NCBI GenBank assembly: GCA_039583695.1
Contig: JAVKSL010000007.1
Span: 10,535 to 74,534 of the forward strand
DNA length: 64,000 nt
Direction of reading: 5' to 3'
Source: JAVKSL01 sp039583695
Lineage (GTDB): Bacteria; Actinomycetota; Acidimicrobiia; Acidimicrobiales; JAJPHD01
Part shown: one piece after another, positions 44,538 through 52,488 of the stretch
Layout of the letters: the number at the start of each line of letters is the position of its first letter
How positions within the stretch are numbered: the first letter of the stretch is position 1
Translations under genes and position numbers: made by a program
The notes under the pieces: model-generated
What the model was told of the DNA's origin: nothing
Seen by the model: only the letters and a program-made list of their open reading frames with translations
The model's database searches: none

Positions 44538-45461
44538 GTGACAGCAAGCCTCGTGACTCCGCACGCTGCCTCGGACCACCTCGACCTCTTGGAGGCGCAT
44601 GCCATCTTTGTGATGCGCGAGGTGGCTGCCGAGAGTCGCCATCCCGTCCTGCTGTTCAGCGGGGGTAAGGACTCCGCCGTGCTGTTGCGCCTGGCGGAGA
44701 AGGCGTTTCGCCCAGCCGGCCTGCCGTTCCCGATCCTCCACGTCGACACGGGGCACAACTTTCCCGAGGTGCTGGATTTTCGCGACCGGCGGGTGGCGGA
44801 GCTGGGAGAGCACCTCGTCGTGGCGTCGGTGCAGGACTCCATCGACTCCGGGCGGACCAGCGACCCCGGCTTCGGGGTGTCCCGCAACCGCCTGCAGAGC
44901 GCCACCCTGCTCGACGCCATCGCCGCCAACGGATTCGACGCCTGCATAGGCGGGGCGCGCCGGGACGAGGACAAGGCCCGGGCCAAGGAGCGCATCTTGT
45001 CCTTTCGGGATGCCTTGGGGGCCTGGGACCCCCGCAACCAGCGTCCGGAGCTGTGGCACCTGTACCAGGGCCAGGTGCGGCCAGGGGAGCACCTTCGGGC
45101 GTTCCCGCTGTCGGATTGGACCGAGCTCGACGTGTGGGCCTACATCGAGCGCGAGGGCGTCGAGCTGCCGTCGCTTTACTACGCGCACCGGCGCAGGGTG
45201 ATCCACCGGGGCGGGATGCTGCTGGCCGAGAGTGACTGGGTGAGCGCTGGGCCGGGTGAGCAGGTGCTCGAGGAGATGGTGAGGTTCCGAACGGTGGGCG
45301 ACATGACCTGCACCGGCGCGGTGCGCTCGAGCGCAGCCAGCCCGGCCGAGGTGCTGGCGGAGGTCGCCGTGGCTCGGATGACCGAGCGGGGCGCCAGCCG
45401 GGCGGACGACGCATTCTCGGAGACCTCGATGGAGGACCGCAAGCGGGAGGGCTATTTCTAG
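44538..45461 (+). CDS. cysD: Sulfate adenylyltransferase subunit 2
   Basis: 307 residues from GTG 44538, preceded by AGAAAGGA at 44522-44529. The PP-loop ATP-pyrophosphatase motif is VLLFSGGKDSAVLLRLAEKAF; others are HVDTGHNFPEVLDFRDRRV, GGARRDEDKARAKERILSFRD and FPLSDWTELDVWAYIEREG, ending EDRKREGYF. With CysN it makes adenylyl-sulfate from ATP and sulfate, driven by GTP hydrolysis. It runs directly into cysN (stop and start adjacent). Full length and strongly conserved. Confidence 0.96.
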   Translation: MTASLVTPHAASDHLDLLEAHAIFVMREVAAESRHPVLLFSGGKDSAVLLRLAEKAFRPAGLPFPILHVDTGHNFPEVLDFRDRRVAELGEHLVVASVQDSIDSGRTSDPGFGVSRNRLQSATLLDAIAANGFDACIGGARRDEDKARAKERILSFRDALGAWDPRNQRPELWHLYQGQVRPGEHLRAFPLSDWTELDVWAYIEREGVELPSLYYAHRRRVIHRGGMLLAESDWVSAGPGEQVLEEMVRFRTVGDMTCTGAVRSSAASPAEVLAEVAVARMTERGASRADDAFSETSMEDRKREGYF

Positions 45462-46718
45462 ATGGACCTGCTCCGCTTCGCCGCCATCGGCTCTGTCGAC
45501 GACGGCAAGTCCACCCTGATCGGACGCCTGCTGGCGGACAGCCGCCAGCTCTTCGACGACCAGCTGGATGCCATCAAGGCGGCCAGCCGACGGCGCGGGC
45601 GCTCCGGGTTGGATCTGTCCTTCGTAACCGACGGCCTGCGCGCAGAGAGGGACCAGGGGATCACCATCGACGTCGCCTACCGCTACGCGGCCACGCCGCG
45701 GCGGAAGTTCGTGATCGCGGACTGCCCTGGGCACCTGCAGTACACCGCCAACATGGCCACTGGCGCCTCCACCGCAGAACTGGCCCTGGTGGTCATCGAC
45801 GCCCAGCGGGGCTTGCGTGAGCAGACCCGGCGGCACCTGTGCATCGCGGCCCTGCTGGGAGTCCACCACCTGCTGGTAGCGGTGAACAAGATGGACCTGG
45901 TGGCCTGGGACCAGGCCACCTACGACTCGATCGTGGCCGAGCTGGGCGAGGTGGCCGATCGCTTGGGGATCGAGAGCGTCGTGTGCGTTCCGGTCTCAGC
46001 GCTGCACGGCGACAATGTGGCCCAGTCCTCCGACGTCGCCCCCTGGTACGAGGGCCTTACGGTGCTGGAGCATCTCGAAGGCGCTGCCAGCTCGGTGCCC
46101 GCGGAGTCCGGAGCCCGCCTTCCGGTGCAGTGGGTGCTGCGGCACCCCGACGGCGGGCGGAGCTATGCCGGGATGCTGAGCGGGGGGACGCTGAGAGTGG
46201 GGGAGGAGGTGGTCGCTCTACCGTCGGGGGCGCGCAGCCGGATCAACTCGATCGATACCTTCGATGGCCCTCTGCAGGCTGCCGGGCCAATGCTGTCGGT
46301 TTCGGTGAACCTGGACGACGAGCTGGATGTGTCCCGGGGGGACCTGCTGGCGCCCGCGGCAACGCCTCCCGATGTGGTGAGCGAGCTGGATGCGATCGTC
46401 TGCTGGTTCGGCGATCGACCGGTGGGTGCTGGAGACAGGCTTCGGATCAAGCACACCACCCGCCAGACCTCCGCGATAGTGGCGGCGGTGTGCGGACGCC
46501 TGGACGTGAACACCATGGTGATCGAGCCCGGCGACAAGCTGGGCGACAACGAGATCGGCCGGGTGCGGGTTGCGGTCGCCACACCGCTGGCGGTCGACCC
46601 TTACAGCTCCAACAGGGTGACCGGGAGCTTCGTGCTCATCGACGAGGTGACCAACGCCACATTGGCGGCCGGCATGGTTGGCGTCACCGACCTGGGCTGG
46701 CTCGAAGCCGGCTTCTGA
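45462..46718 (+). CDS. cysN: Sulfate adenylyltransferase subunit 1 (GTPase)
   Basis: 418 residues. The GTP-binding motifs are AIGSVDDGKSTLIGR (G1), RDQGITIDVAYRYA (G2), IADCPGHLQYTANM (G3) and VNKMDL (G4), all of the translation-factor type. Two beta-barrel domains follow (RVGEEVVALPSG; VRVAVATPLAVDPYSSNRVTGSFVLIDEVTNATLAAGMV). It ends without a fused CysC kinase domain, so the pathway likely stops at APS, consistent with an APS reductase upstream. The stop codon lies in the first base triplet of a 23-bp tandem repeat. Confidence 0.95.
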   Translation: MDLLRFAAIGSVDDGKSTLIGRLLADSRQLFDDQLDAIKAASRRRGRSGLDLSFVTDGLRAERDQGITIDVAYRYAATPRRKFVIADCPGHLQYTANMATGASTAELALVVIDAQRGLREQTRRHLCIAALLGVHHLLVAVNKMDLVAWDQATYDSIVAELGEVADRLGIESVVCVPVSALHGDNVAQSSDVAPWYEGLTVLEHLEGAASSVPAESGARLPVQWVLRHPDGGRSYAGMLSGGTLRVGEEVVALPSGARSRINSIDTFDGPLQAAGPMLSVSVNLDDELDVSRGDLLAPAATPPDVVSELDAIVCWFGDRPVGAGDRLRIKHTTRQTSAIVAAVCGRLDVNTMVIEPGDKLGDNEIGRVRVAVATPLAVDPYSSNRVTGSFVLIDEVTNATLAAGMVGVTDLGWLEAGF

Positions 46719-46800
46719 GGTCTGGCCGGGCCGGCTTCTGAGGTCTGGCCGGGCTGGTTTCTGAGGTTTGGCCGGGCTGGTTTCTGAGGTTTGGCCGGGT
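46716..46800. repeat. 23-bp tandem repeat beginning at the cysN stop codon
   Basis: Three full units (46716, 46739, 46762) and a partial fourth (46785), each starting tgagg and ending with a ggctggtttc-like segment. Each unit carries a copy of the TGA. The array fills the gap between cysN and the convergent reductase gene, whose stop is at 46802. Confidence 0.92.
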
Positions 46801-46801
46801 C

Positions 46802-48058
46802 CTAGCCCTGCGGCGCTCGCAGCGCATCCGAGAGCCATCGGCGGCTGGCGCCGTGGGACGTGGCCGTTTGCATCGCCAAGCTGGCCAGACGACCAAGCCG
46901 GCTGTCGATTCCCGGAGCCGCGCCGTCGAGGAGGTCGTTCCAGTAAAGCGCCCAGGCCCCACCGACGGCTCGGCCAACCCCCGGGGCCGTGAGCGCGCGT
47001 CCCAGCGCCGACACGAGGCGGGGACGGTCGAGCACGCAGCGATGGAGGCTGGCGTTGGCCGAGTGGTATGCGAGGTAACGGTCCCTCAGATGGGTGGTGT
47101 AGGTAGTCGCAGCGCTGCCCGGGCCGGCCAGGATCGCTTGCGCGGCCGCCACTGCCGAGGCCATGGCGTCGGCGATGCCCTCCCCCTGGAGCGGGTTCAC
47201 CAGACCCGCGGAATCGCCGACCAGCAAGACGTTGCCCACGGCGGGAGTGGTCCCCACCATGCCCATCTTGAGCCACCCACCAAGGCGCTCAAAGCGGCTC
47301 GGGACCTGCTCCAAGAGTCCAACCGAGCCCAGATGAGCGAGGAATGCGTCAAGCTGGCGCGTTGCCTGGGCGCCGCGACGGCGGTCGGTGCCCGCGCCCA
47401 CGCCCAAGCCGGCATTCGCCCTCCCGTCCGCCAGGGGGAAGATCCACCCGTAGCCGGGAAAGCCGCGGCCCGGCGTCGGGTCCCAAAAGCTGATGACCGG
47501 CACGTCAACGGGGGCATCCAGATAGGCCCTGACGGCAAAGCCCCACATCACCCGGGTGGGATCGAGCAGTCCGGCGCTCGCCGCGATCGCGCTGTTGGCC
47601 CCGTCGGCGCCGATGACGATGTCCGCCGGCAGGATACGGTCGTCCTCCAATCTCACGCCCCCGGGCGCCACGCCCCTTGCCCGGGCGCGAACCGGCTCCG
47701 CTCCGGCGTCGAGGGCGGCCTGGCGGAGCCAGTTGTCGAAGGTCCAGCGGGGGGAGGCCCAGCCCTGGCCTGGGTAGGTCGAACCTGCGCGGGCCCGCAA
47801 CAGTGCCTTGCCGCCGGTGGGCCCCAGGACGACCATGTCCCCGACACCGAGATGCGGGGTCGCGTGTTGGGTCAGGCCCAGATCCTCCAGCAGCTGGACC
47901 CCGCGAGGCCCCAGCAAGTCACCGCACGCCTTGTCCCGGGGAAAGCCAGCCTTGTCCACCAGGGCAACCTTGGCGCCACCTCTGGCCAGCACCAGTGCAG
48001 CCACAGAGCCCGCCGGACCAGCCCCGGCAACGGCGGCATCGAATCCGGGTCGGCCCAC
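46802..48058 (-). CDS. Geranylgeranyl reductase-family FAD oxidoreductase
   Basis: About 418 residues from GTG 48058 (VGRPGFDAAVAGAGPAGSVAALVLARGGAKVALVDKAGFPRDKACGD). The frame is open upstream, but homology starts at the Rossmann motif GAGPAGS; an adjacent TTG at 48061 is an alternative. Other family motifs are KACGDLLGPRGVQLLEDLG, DIVIGADGANSAIA and VLLVGDSAGLVNPLQGEGIADAMASA. The family reduces isoprenoid chains, for example in archaeal-type lipids, chlorophyll or menaquinone (MenJ). The divergent MenG-like and UbiA-like genes suggest partial saturation of the menaquinone tail. Confidence 0.83.
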   Translation of the reverse strand: MGRPGFDAAVAGAGPAGSVAALVLARGGAKVALVDKAGFPRDKACGDLLGPRGVQLLEDLGLTQHATPHLGVGDMVVLGPTGGKALLRARAGSTYPGQGWASPRWTFDNWLRQAALDAGAEPVRARARGVAPGGVRLEDDRILPADIVIGADGANSAIAASAGLLDPTRVMWGFAVRAYLDAPVDVPVISFWDPTPGRGFPGYGWIFPLADGRANAGLGVGAGTDRRRGAQATRQLDAFLAHLGSVGLLEQVPSRFERLGGWLKMGMVGTTPAVGNVLLVGDSAGLVNPLQGEGIADAMASAVAAAQAILAGPGSAATTYTTHLRDRYLAYHSANASLHRCVLDRPRLVSALGRALTAPGVGRAVGGAWALYWNDLLDGAAPGIDSRLGRLASLAMQTATSHGASRRWLSDALRAPQG

Positions 48059-48195
48059 CAAGTCGTTGTAGCTGCTCGCCGGGCAAGTCGCTGCTCGCCG
48101 AGAGTTGCGTTCGCCCACGCTTCGCCTACCATGGCTTCCGAGCGGTCCGGACATGCCGCCCTGAGAGGGTCCGACGAGTGCAGGCAGCCCCGAGA

Positions 48196-48978
48196 ATGCA
48201 CCAAAGCCTGACGGGCGCTCGGCCCATGGTCGAGCGCTCTCGGAGTGAGCCGAGCCGCTTCGCCTCGGAGCTGTTCGACGGGCTCGGGGCACGCTACGAT
48301 GCTCTGGCGGCCGTGCTGTCTCTCGGACAGGACCGTCGTTGGCGCGCCGCGATGCTGGAACGGGTCGAGGCCGGCCCTGGGTCGCGGGTGCTCGACGTGG
48401 CCACCGGGCCTGCCGGGGTCGCCCTGGCCATCCAGCGGCGAACCGGGGCCGCGGTTGTCGGGGTGGACGTCACCGAGGCCATCTTGCGCAGGGGGCAGCG
48501 CAATGTGGCCGAGGCTGGTCGAGACCACAACATTGCCCTGGTAGTGGGCAAGGGGGAGCAGCTGCCCTTTCCGGATGCCGCTTTCGATGCTCTTACTTTC
48601 ACCTACCTGCTCCGCTACGTCGCCGATCCTGCGGCGACGCTCGCTGAGCTGGCCCGGGTGGTGCGTCCCGGGGGAACCATCTCCTCGCTGGAGTTCCACC
48701 TGCCCGATCGGCTGGCCTGGCGTGAGCTCTGGTGGGGATATACCCGTATGGTGTTGCCAGTTGCGGGGGCCTTGCTCGGAGGGCGGGAATGGTACGACGT
48801 CGGACGCTTCCTCGGGCCGAGCATCGAAGCGCACTACACCAGCTACCCGGTCCCCTGGATCGTGAATGCGTGGCGGGAGGCGGGGATCGAGCAGGTGGGT
48901 GCGAGGGTGATGAGCCTAGGCGGCGGTCTGGTCATGTGGGGGGCCCGCTCGGGAGCCGGGCCCCGACAGTCCGCGTAG
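48196..48978 (+). CDS. UbiE/MenG-type methyltransferase
   Basis: 260 residues from ATG 48196 (MHQSLTGARPMVERS); an internal ATG at 48226 is possible. SAM motif I is SRVLDVATGPAGVALAIQRR, motif II VVGVDVTEAILRRG, and the UbiE/COQ5 pattern continues with LPFPDAAFDALTFTYLLRYVADPAATLAELARVVRPGGTI and WWGYTRMVLP. UbiE/MenG methylates demethylmenaquinone to menaquinone. The neighbouring prenyltransferase-like and prenyl-reductase-like genes are consistent. It is 137 bp from the divergent reductase start. Confidence 0.88.
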   Translation: MHQSLTGARPMVERSRSEPSRFASELFDGLGARYDALAAVLSLGQDRRWRAAMLERVEAGPGSRVLDVATGPAGVALAIQRRTGAAVVGVDVTEAILRRGQRNVAEAGRDHNIALVVGKGEQLPFPDAAFDALTFTYLLRYVADPAATLAELARVVRPGGTISSLEFHLPDRLAWRELWWGYTRMVLPVAGALLGGREWYDVGRFLGPSIEAHYTSYPVPWIVNAWREAGIEQVGARVMSLGGGLVMWGARSGAGPRQSA

Positions 48979-48987
48979 GCGTCTGGC

Positions 48988-49749
48988 GTGGATCCTGCCC
49001 GGGGCTCCCACCCGGCAGCGCAGGCCGCGCCCCGGACCGCCTTCTACGCCACTCCTGGAGGCGGCTGGAGGGGGTGGTGGACTGTGTTGCATCCCCCGTA
49101 CACGGCGTGGCACCTCGCCTATGTGGTGATCGGTGCATCGTTGGCCCCCGTGGTGAACCTGACCACGCTTGGGGCCACCCTCGGGGCATTCTTCCTGGCG
49201 GTGGGGGTGTCAGCACACTGCCTGGACGAGCTCAACGGCAGACCACTTCGGACCTCGATCCCCAGCTCGCAGCTACTGGCGGCGGCAGTGATCAGCCTCT
49301 GTGGGGCGGTGGCCCTCGGAGTGGCCGGTGCCGTGAGGCTGGGACCCGGCCTGGTGCCATTCATCGTGGTTGGTGCGGCTCTGGTGGTCGCCTACGATCT
49401 GGAGCTGGTCGGTGGCCGGCTCCACAACGACGCAACGTTCGCTGCTGCCTGGGGGGCGTTTCCGGTCCTTACGGCTTATTTTGCCCAGGCAGGGACCATC
49501 GGGGTGGCGGCTGTTGCTGCGTCGGTGGGGGCCTTTGCCCTCTCCGGTGCGCAACGCCACCTGAGCGCGCCGGCGAGGACCCTGCGCCGCCACGTCACAG
49601 TGGTCGAGGGAAGGCTGGTTATGGACGACGGGAGCACCCGCGCGCTCACCACGGAGCTGCTTATCGGTCCCTTGGAGGCAGCCCTCAAGGCGTTGTGCTG
49701 GACGACGGTGGCCCTCGCAGCAGCTCTGGCCGTGGCGCGCCTCAGGTGA
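48988..49749 (+). CDS. UbiA-like membrane protein
   Basis: 253 residues from GTG 48988, nine bases after the MenG-like stop. Seven or so membrane helices. WTVLHPPYTAWHLAYVVIGASLAP starts the core; LDELNGRPLRTSIP resembles the first Asp-rich motif of UbiA prenyltransferases in a reduced form (D-x2-N rather than N-D-x3-D), and AYDLELVGGRLHND resembles the second. Because the first motif is weak, enzymatic activity is uncertain; it may be a divergent prenyltransferase of the menaquinone or lipid pathway. The last codons and stop lie in an 18-bp tandem repeat. Confidence 0.6.
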   Translation: MDPARGSHPAAQAAPRTAFYATPGGGWRGWWTVLHPPYTAWHLAYVVIGASLAPVVNLTTLGATLGAFFLAVGVSAHCLDELNGRPLRTSIPSSQLLAAAVISLCGAVALGVAGAVRLGPGLVPFIVVGAALVVAYDLELVGGRLHNDATFAAAWGAFPVLTAYFAQAGTIGVAAVAASVGAFALSGAQRHLSAPARTLRRHVTVVEGRLVMDDGSTRALTTELLIGPLEAALKALCWTTVALAAALAVARLR

Positions 49750-49834
49750 GCCACGCGCCTCAGGTGAGCCACGCGCCTCAGGTGAGCCACGCGCCTCAGG
49801 TGAGCCACGCGCCTCAGGTGAGCCACGCGCCTCA
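49736..49834. repeat. 18-bp tandem repeat spanning two convergent stop codons
   Basis: Five full copies of cgcgcctcaggtgagcca starting at 49736, 49754, 49772, 49790 and 49808, then nine bases of a sixth. The plus-strand stop (49747-49749) is in the first copy and the minus-strand stop (49832-49834) in the last; each copy carries both TGA triplets. Confidence 0.95.
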
Positions 49835-50413
49835 TTGCCCGGCCTCGAAGGTGTACAGCTCGACCGCGAACTGCGTTCCGTCGGGGTGGCCCAGCGACGA
49901 GGAGAGAGTTGAGATGGTCACACCCACCTCCCAGTAGTTGCCGTCGCTACCCGCGATCAGGGCGAGGACGGGATTGGTGCTCCGGTCGACCCGCCAGTGC
50001 TCGCGTGCGAGCTCGGCGGGGAAGAACTGTGCTATCTCGGCCGGGCTGGCCGGGTTGGTGTAGGTCACCGTGCCGTCGAACGGCGCGTCGACGGCCCGAC
50101 TGACCCGTGACACCACGGTCGAGCCTGCCGGGACCTCCAGGGCAGCGAGCACGTTGGCGGGAACCGCGTCTGTCTTGTCCAGGAGGGCAAAGGCAGGGCC
50201 CGCGGCAACCGCGGGCAGGTCTGGCACACCGAAGGTGGCGGGGGAGCTGGGCTTGCTGACCAGGTGACCCACCAAGAAGGTGAATCCCAAGACGACCACG
50301 ACGACGATACAGCTGAGCAGCACGATGTTGCGAATGGTACGAACCTTGCGGGGACCTAGGGTCTTGCGGGAACCGACCGGCGGTGGTGCGTTGCCCTCTG
50401 GTGCATTGCTCAT
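49832..50413 (-). CDS. Membrane-anchored hypothetical protein
   Basis: 193 residues: a basic cytoplasmic N-terminus (SRKTLGPRKVRTIRN), one membrane span (IVLLSCIVVVVVLGFTFLVGHLV) and an extracellular domain of about 145 residues. The outer domain has segments such as VPAGSTVVSRVSRAVDAPFDGTVTYTNPASPAEIAQFFPAELAREHWRV, which look like a small alpha/beta lipoprotein-like fold seen in several actinobacterial hypothetical proteins, but I cannot name the family. It has a good start (ATG 50413 with GGAGGAGATG spacing: CTCCTC on the plus strand just beyond). The C-terminal stop lies in the 18-bp repeat. Confidence 0.6.
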   Translation of the reverse strand: MSNAPEGNAPPPVGSRKTLGPRKVRTIRNIVLLSCIVVVVVLGFTFLVGHLVSKPSSPATFGVPDLPAVAAGPAFALLDKTDAVPANVLAALEVPAGSTVVSRVSRAVDAPFDGTVTYTNPASPAEIAQFFPAELAREHWRVDRSTNPVLALIAGSDGNYWEVGVTISTLSSSLGHPDGTQFAVELYTFEAGQ

Positions 50414-50502
50414 CTCCTCCAGAGCATACGAGTGTCGCCGGAGCGACGTCAGTCAGCAATGCGGGCGGGTCGAGCTACGGGAACGGCTATCGTGGGGTGG
50501 CT

Positions 50503-50577
50503 GGCGGCGTGGCCGAGTGGCATAGGCAAGGGCCTGCAAAGCCCTGTACAGCGGTTCGATTCCGCTCGCCGCCTCCA
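50503..50577 (+). tRNA. tRNA-Cys (anticodon GCA)
   Basis: A full cloverleaf: acceptor arms ggcggcg (50503-50509) and cgccgcc (50567-50573), a D arm after tggccgagtgg, anticodon stem agggc/gccct (50529-50533 and 50541-50545) with loop ctgcaaa holding GCA at 50536-50538, a T arm with ggttcgattcc, discriminator T and encoded CCA at 50575-50577. An integrase begins about 320 bp downstream, so its 3' end is a likely attachment site. Confidence 0.93.
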
Positions 50578-50655
50578 GCAAAAGTGCAGGTCACAGGTGC
50601 TATGGCCTTGGACCCGGCCTCCGGAGTTACTCTTATTCGAGGTGCTAACCTCCAA

Positions 50656-50689
50656 GTAACCGTTCGAGTAACCGCCGAGTAACCGCCGA
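50656..50689. repeat. Three short direct repeats between tRNA-Cys and integrase
   Basis: gtaaccgttcga (50656-50667), gtaaccgccga (50668-50678) and gtaaccgccga (50679-50689). Their place beside the tRNA and integrase fits arm-type binding sites for integrase or excisionase, but this is inference. Confidence 0.6.
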
Positions 50690-50698
50690 GGGGCCAAT

Positions 50699-51247
50699 AT
50701 GGAGGGCGTCGAGTTCTGGGAGCGGCTGGACCGCAGCGAGGAGTGCTGGACCTGGGCCGGCGCCAAGGATCCCAGCGGCTACGGCGTCCTCAAGGTGAAG
50801 GGGACCCTCTGGAAGGCACACCGGCTGGCCTGGAGCCTGGATCGCGGTATCGAACCGGCGGCGGGCGTCTCGATCCTGCAGACCTGTCAGAACCGGGCTT
50901 GCTGCCGGCCCGATCACCTTGTCGAAGGTCCCAGTCATCGCCGTCAACGCAAGTCACGCCGGCCCACGGCTCGGGCTCACTCGAAGAGGTCCGTCCCGGT
51001 GTCTGGCAGCTACGTGTCTCCCTGGGGAAGAGCCCGTCCAGCGGTGCCTACGGGCGGGCGACCCGGATGTTCGAGGGGACCAGCACGGAGGCGCACAAGG
51101 CTCTCGCCGCCCTCGTGGCGGCTGGCGCCGCGGGCAGCGTCGTGGTCGGCTCGGATTCCATGGACGCGGTGTTCGACGCCTGGCTCGCCCACCTCGAGCG
51201 GATCGGTCGCTCTCCCAACTACATCACTGGCGCCCGCCGCAAGATAG
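50699..51247 (+). CDS. HNH-endonuclease-like ORF, probably degenerate
   Basis: From ATG 50699 the first 95 residues resemble phage-type HNH endonucleases: EECWTWAGAKDPSGYGVLKVKG, AHRLAWSLDRGIEP and QNRACCRPDHLVEG. The expected central His (VxDHxC) is replaced (SILQTCQN), so catalytic function is doubtful. After about residue 95 the frame continues to 51247 without homology, in a different frame from the integrase. It may be a decayed endonuclease, or a domain once fused to the integrase and separated by a frameshift near 50960. Confidence 0.4.
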   Translation: MEGVEFWERLDRSEECWTWAGAKDPSGYGVLKVKGTLWKAHRLAWSLDRGIEPAAGVSILQTCQNRACCRPDHLVEGPSHRRQRKSRRPTARAHSKRSVPVSGSYVSPWGRARPAVPTGGRPGCSRGPARRRTRLSPPSWRLAPRAASWSARIPWTRCSTPGSPTSSGSVALPTTSLAPAAR

Positions 51248-52293
51248 ACCGCAACCTGCGCCCCGCTATCGGGACCAAGGCAGCGAGGAAGGTCACGGTT
51301 GCCCTCCTCGACGAGGTGCTTGGCGGGCTTGTGGCCTCGGACCGCCTCGGCGGCCCCCTCAGCGCCGCCACGATCAGGCAGCACAAGCAGATCCTCTCCA
51401 GCGTCTTCACCTACGCGTGGAAGCGTGACCTGGTGCCCACCAACCCAGTCCGCAAGCTCGACGTCGCCCCGGTACCGCAGGCGTCCATCGTCGAGCCCAC
51501 CATCGGGGAGGTCATCGCTCTCATGGAGGCAGCAGAGGCCGAGCCGGTGAGGCGATCGAGACACGGGCGGCCTCAGCACCGGCCGGAGATGAGCACGGCC
51601 ATCTGGCTCGGCGCGGTCCTGGGCGTGAGGGAAGCCGAGCTGTGCGCTCTTCAGCTGGACGACTTCGACTGGGCGAAGCGCCGAGCCCGGATCGACCAGT
51701 CCATATACGTCGACGAGGAGCACCGCACCGGCGTCCATGTCAAGGACACCAAGAGCCACAAGGCGCGCTTTGTCGCCCTGGACGCGGTGAGCATCCGGGT
51801 CGCTCTCGAGCAACTCGAGTGGCTGAAGGCCAGAGCTGATGAGGGTGCTGTGGAGCTGGTCCCGAACCCTTACCTGTTCTCCGACGCCCTGGACGCGTCG
51901 GTTCCGTGGCGACCCAACTACGTTTCCAGGTGGTTCGCCACGGTCCGGGCGAGATGCGGGGGCGCGGTCCGCCCGGAGGTGCACTTCCACTGCCTCCGCC
52001 ATTTTCACTCAACCCACGCCCTCGACCTCGGCTATCCGATCACCGCGGTGGCGGGCCGCAACGGTCACGACCCCTCGGTCCTGCTCAAGGTCTACGCGCA
52101 CCACCTGGAGCAGACCGACCGCAAGATCAGCGAAGCGGTCGCCGCCCTGGTTCCCCGACCCAAGTCACGGGCGGCTGGCAGGTCTGCCGTCGATGTAGTC
52201 GAGCAGCCGCTTTCGCGACACCTTGACGGTTCCGCCGATCCGCAAGACGGGTACGGGGAACTCGCCGCGGGCGCACAGCCTGTAGGCGGTTGA
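50899..52293 (+). CDS. int: Tyrosine-type site-specific integrase
   Basis: About 464 residues if TTG 50899 is the start; homology starts near GSGSLEEVRPGVWQLRVSLGK, and no ATG or GTG is close. The N-terminal arm-binding and SAM-like domains (DAWLAHLERIGRSPNYITGARRKIDRNLRPAIG) precede the catalytic domain. All catalytic residues can be seen: Arg in LGVREAELCAL, Lys in TKSHKARF, H-x2-R in HCLRHFHSTHALD, His in GRNGHDPSV and Tyr in LLKVYAHHLEQ. The last 45 or so residues are antisense to the excisionase gene. With tRNA-Cys beside it, it marks an integrative element. Confidence 0.85.
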   Translation: MLPARSPCRRSQSSPSTQVTPAHGSGSLEEVRPGVWQLRVSLGKSPSSGAYGRATRMFEGTSTEAHKALAALVAAGAAGSVVVGSDSMDAVFDAWLAHLERIGRSPNYITGARRKIDRNLRPAIGTKAARKVTVALLDEVLGGLVASDRLGGPLSAATIRQHKQILSSVFTYAWKRDLVPTNPVRKLDVAPVPQASIVEPTIGEVIALMEAAEAEPVRRSRHGRPQHRPEMSTAIWLGAVLGVREAELCALQLDDFDWAKRRARIDQSIYVDEEHRTGVHVKDTKSHKARFVALDAVSIRVALEQLEWLKARADEGAVELVPNPYLFSDALDASVPWRPNYVSRWFATVRARCGGAVRPEVHFHCLRHFHSTHALDLGYPITAVAGRNGHDPSVLLKVYAHHLEQTDRKISEAVAALVPRPKSRAAGRSAVDVVEQPLSRHLDGSADPQDGYGELAAGAQPVGG

Positions 52294-52488
52294 CGCGCCG
52301 ATCCCGAGAACTTTGGCAGCCTGGGCGAGTGACATCGTGAGCGCTTCGCCGGAGGCCAGGTTGGCACTCGTCTCGGCGCACTCGCCGGGCGTCGGTCGGG
52401 ATAGGTCGATCGCCATGGCCCTGATGTCACCGAGAACGTCAGCGGCATCCTCGCCGGCATCTACGAGCACGAGCGGACGCAGCCTCAC
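52165..52488 (-). CDS. xis: Excisionase-family DNA-binding protein
   Basis: About 107 residues from GTG 52488 (VRLRPLVLVDAGEDAADVLGDIRAMAIDL); an ATG at 52416 would give 83 residues. The C-terminal half is a MerR-type winged helix of the excisionase class: TMSLAQAAKVLGIGASTAYRLCARGEFPVPVLRIGGTVKVSRKRLLDYIDG. Excisionases bend DNA and direct integrase toward excision. The gene is convergent with the integrase, and their 3' ends overlap by 129 bases, so expression of one strand may interfere with the other. Confidence 0.75.
   Translation of the reverse strand: MRLRPLVLVDAGEDAADVLGDIRAMAIDLSRPTPGECAETSANLASGEALTMSLAQAAKVLGIGASTAYRLCARGEFPVPVLRIGGTVKVSRKRLLDYIDGRPASRP

Noticed and set aside
49736..49834. 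18-bp repeat array as a second CRISPR
   Set aside because: The units are directly adjacent with no spacers, so it is a minisatellite.
50699..51247. Functional HNH homing endonuclease
   Set aside because: The central His of the HNH motif is missing and the frame runs into non-homologous sequence.
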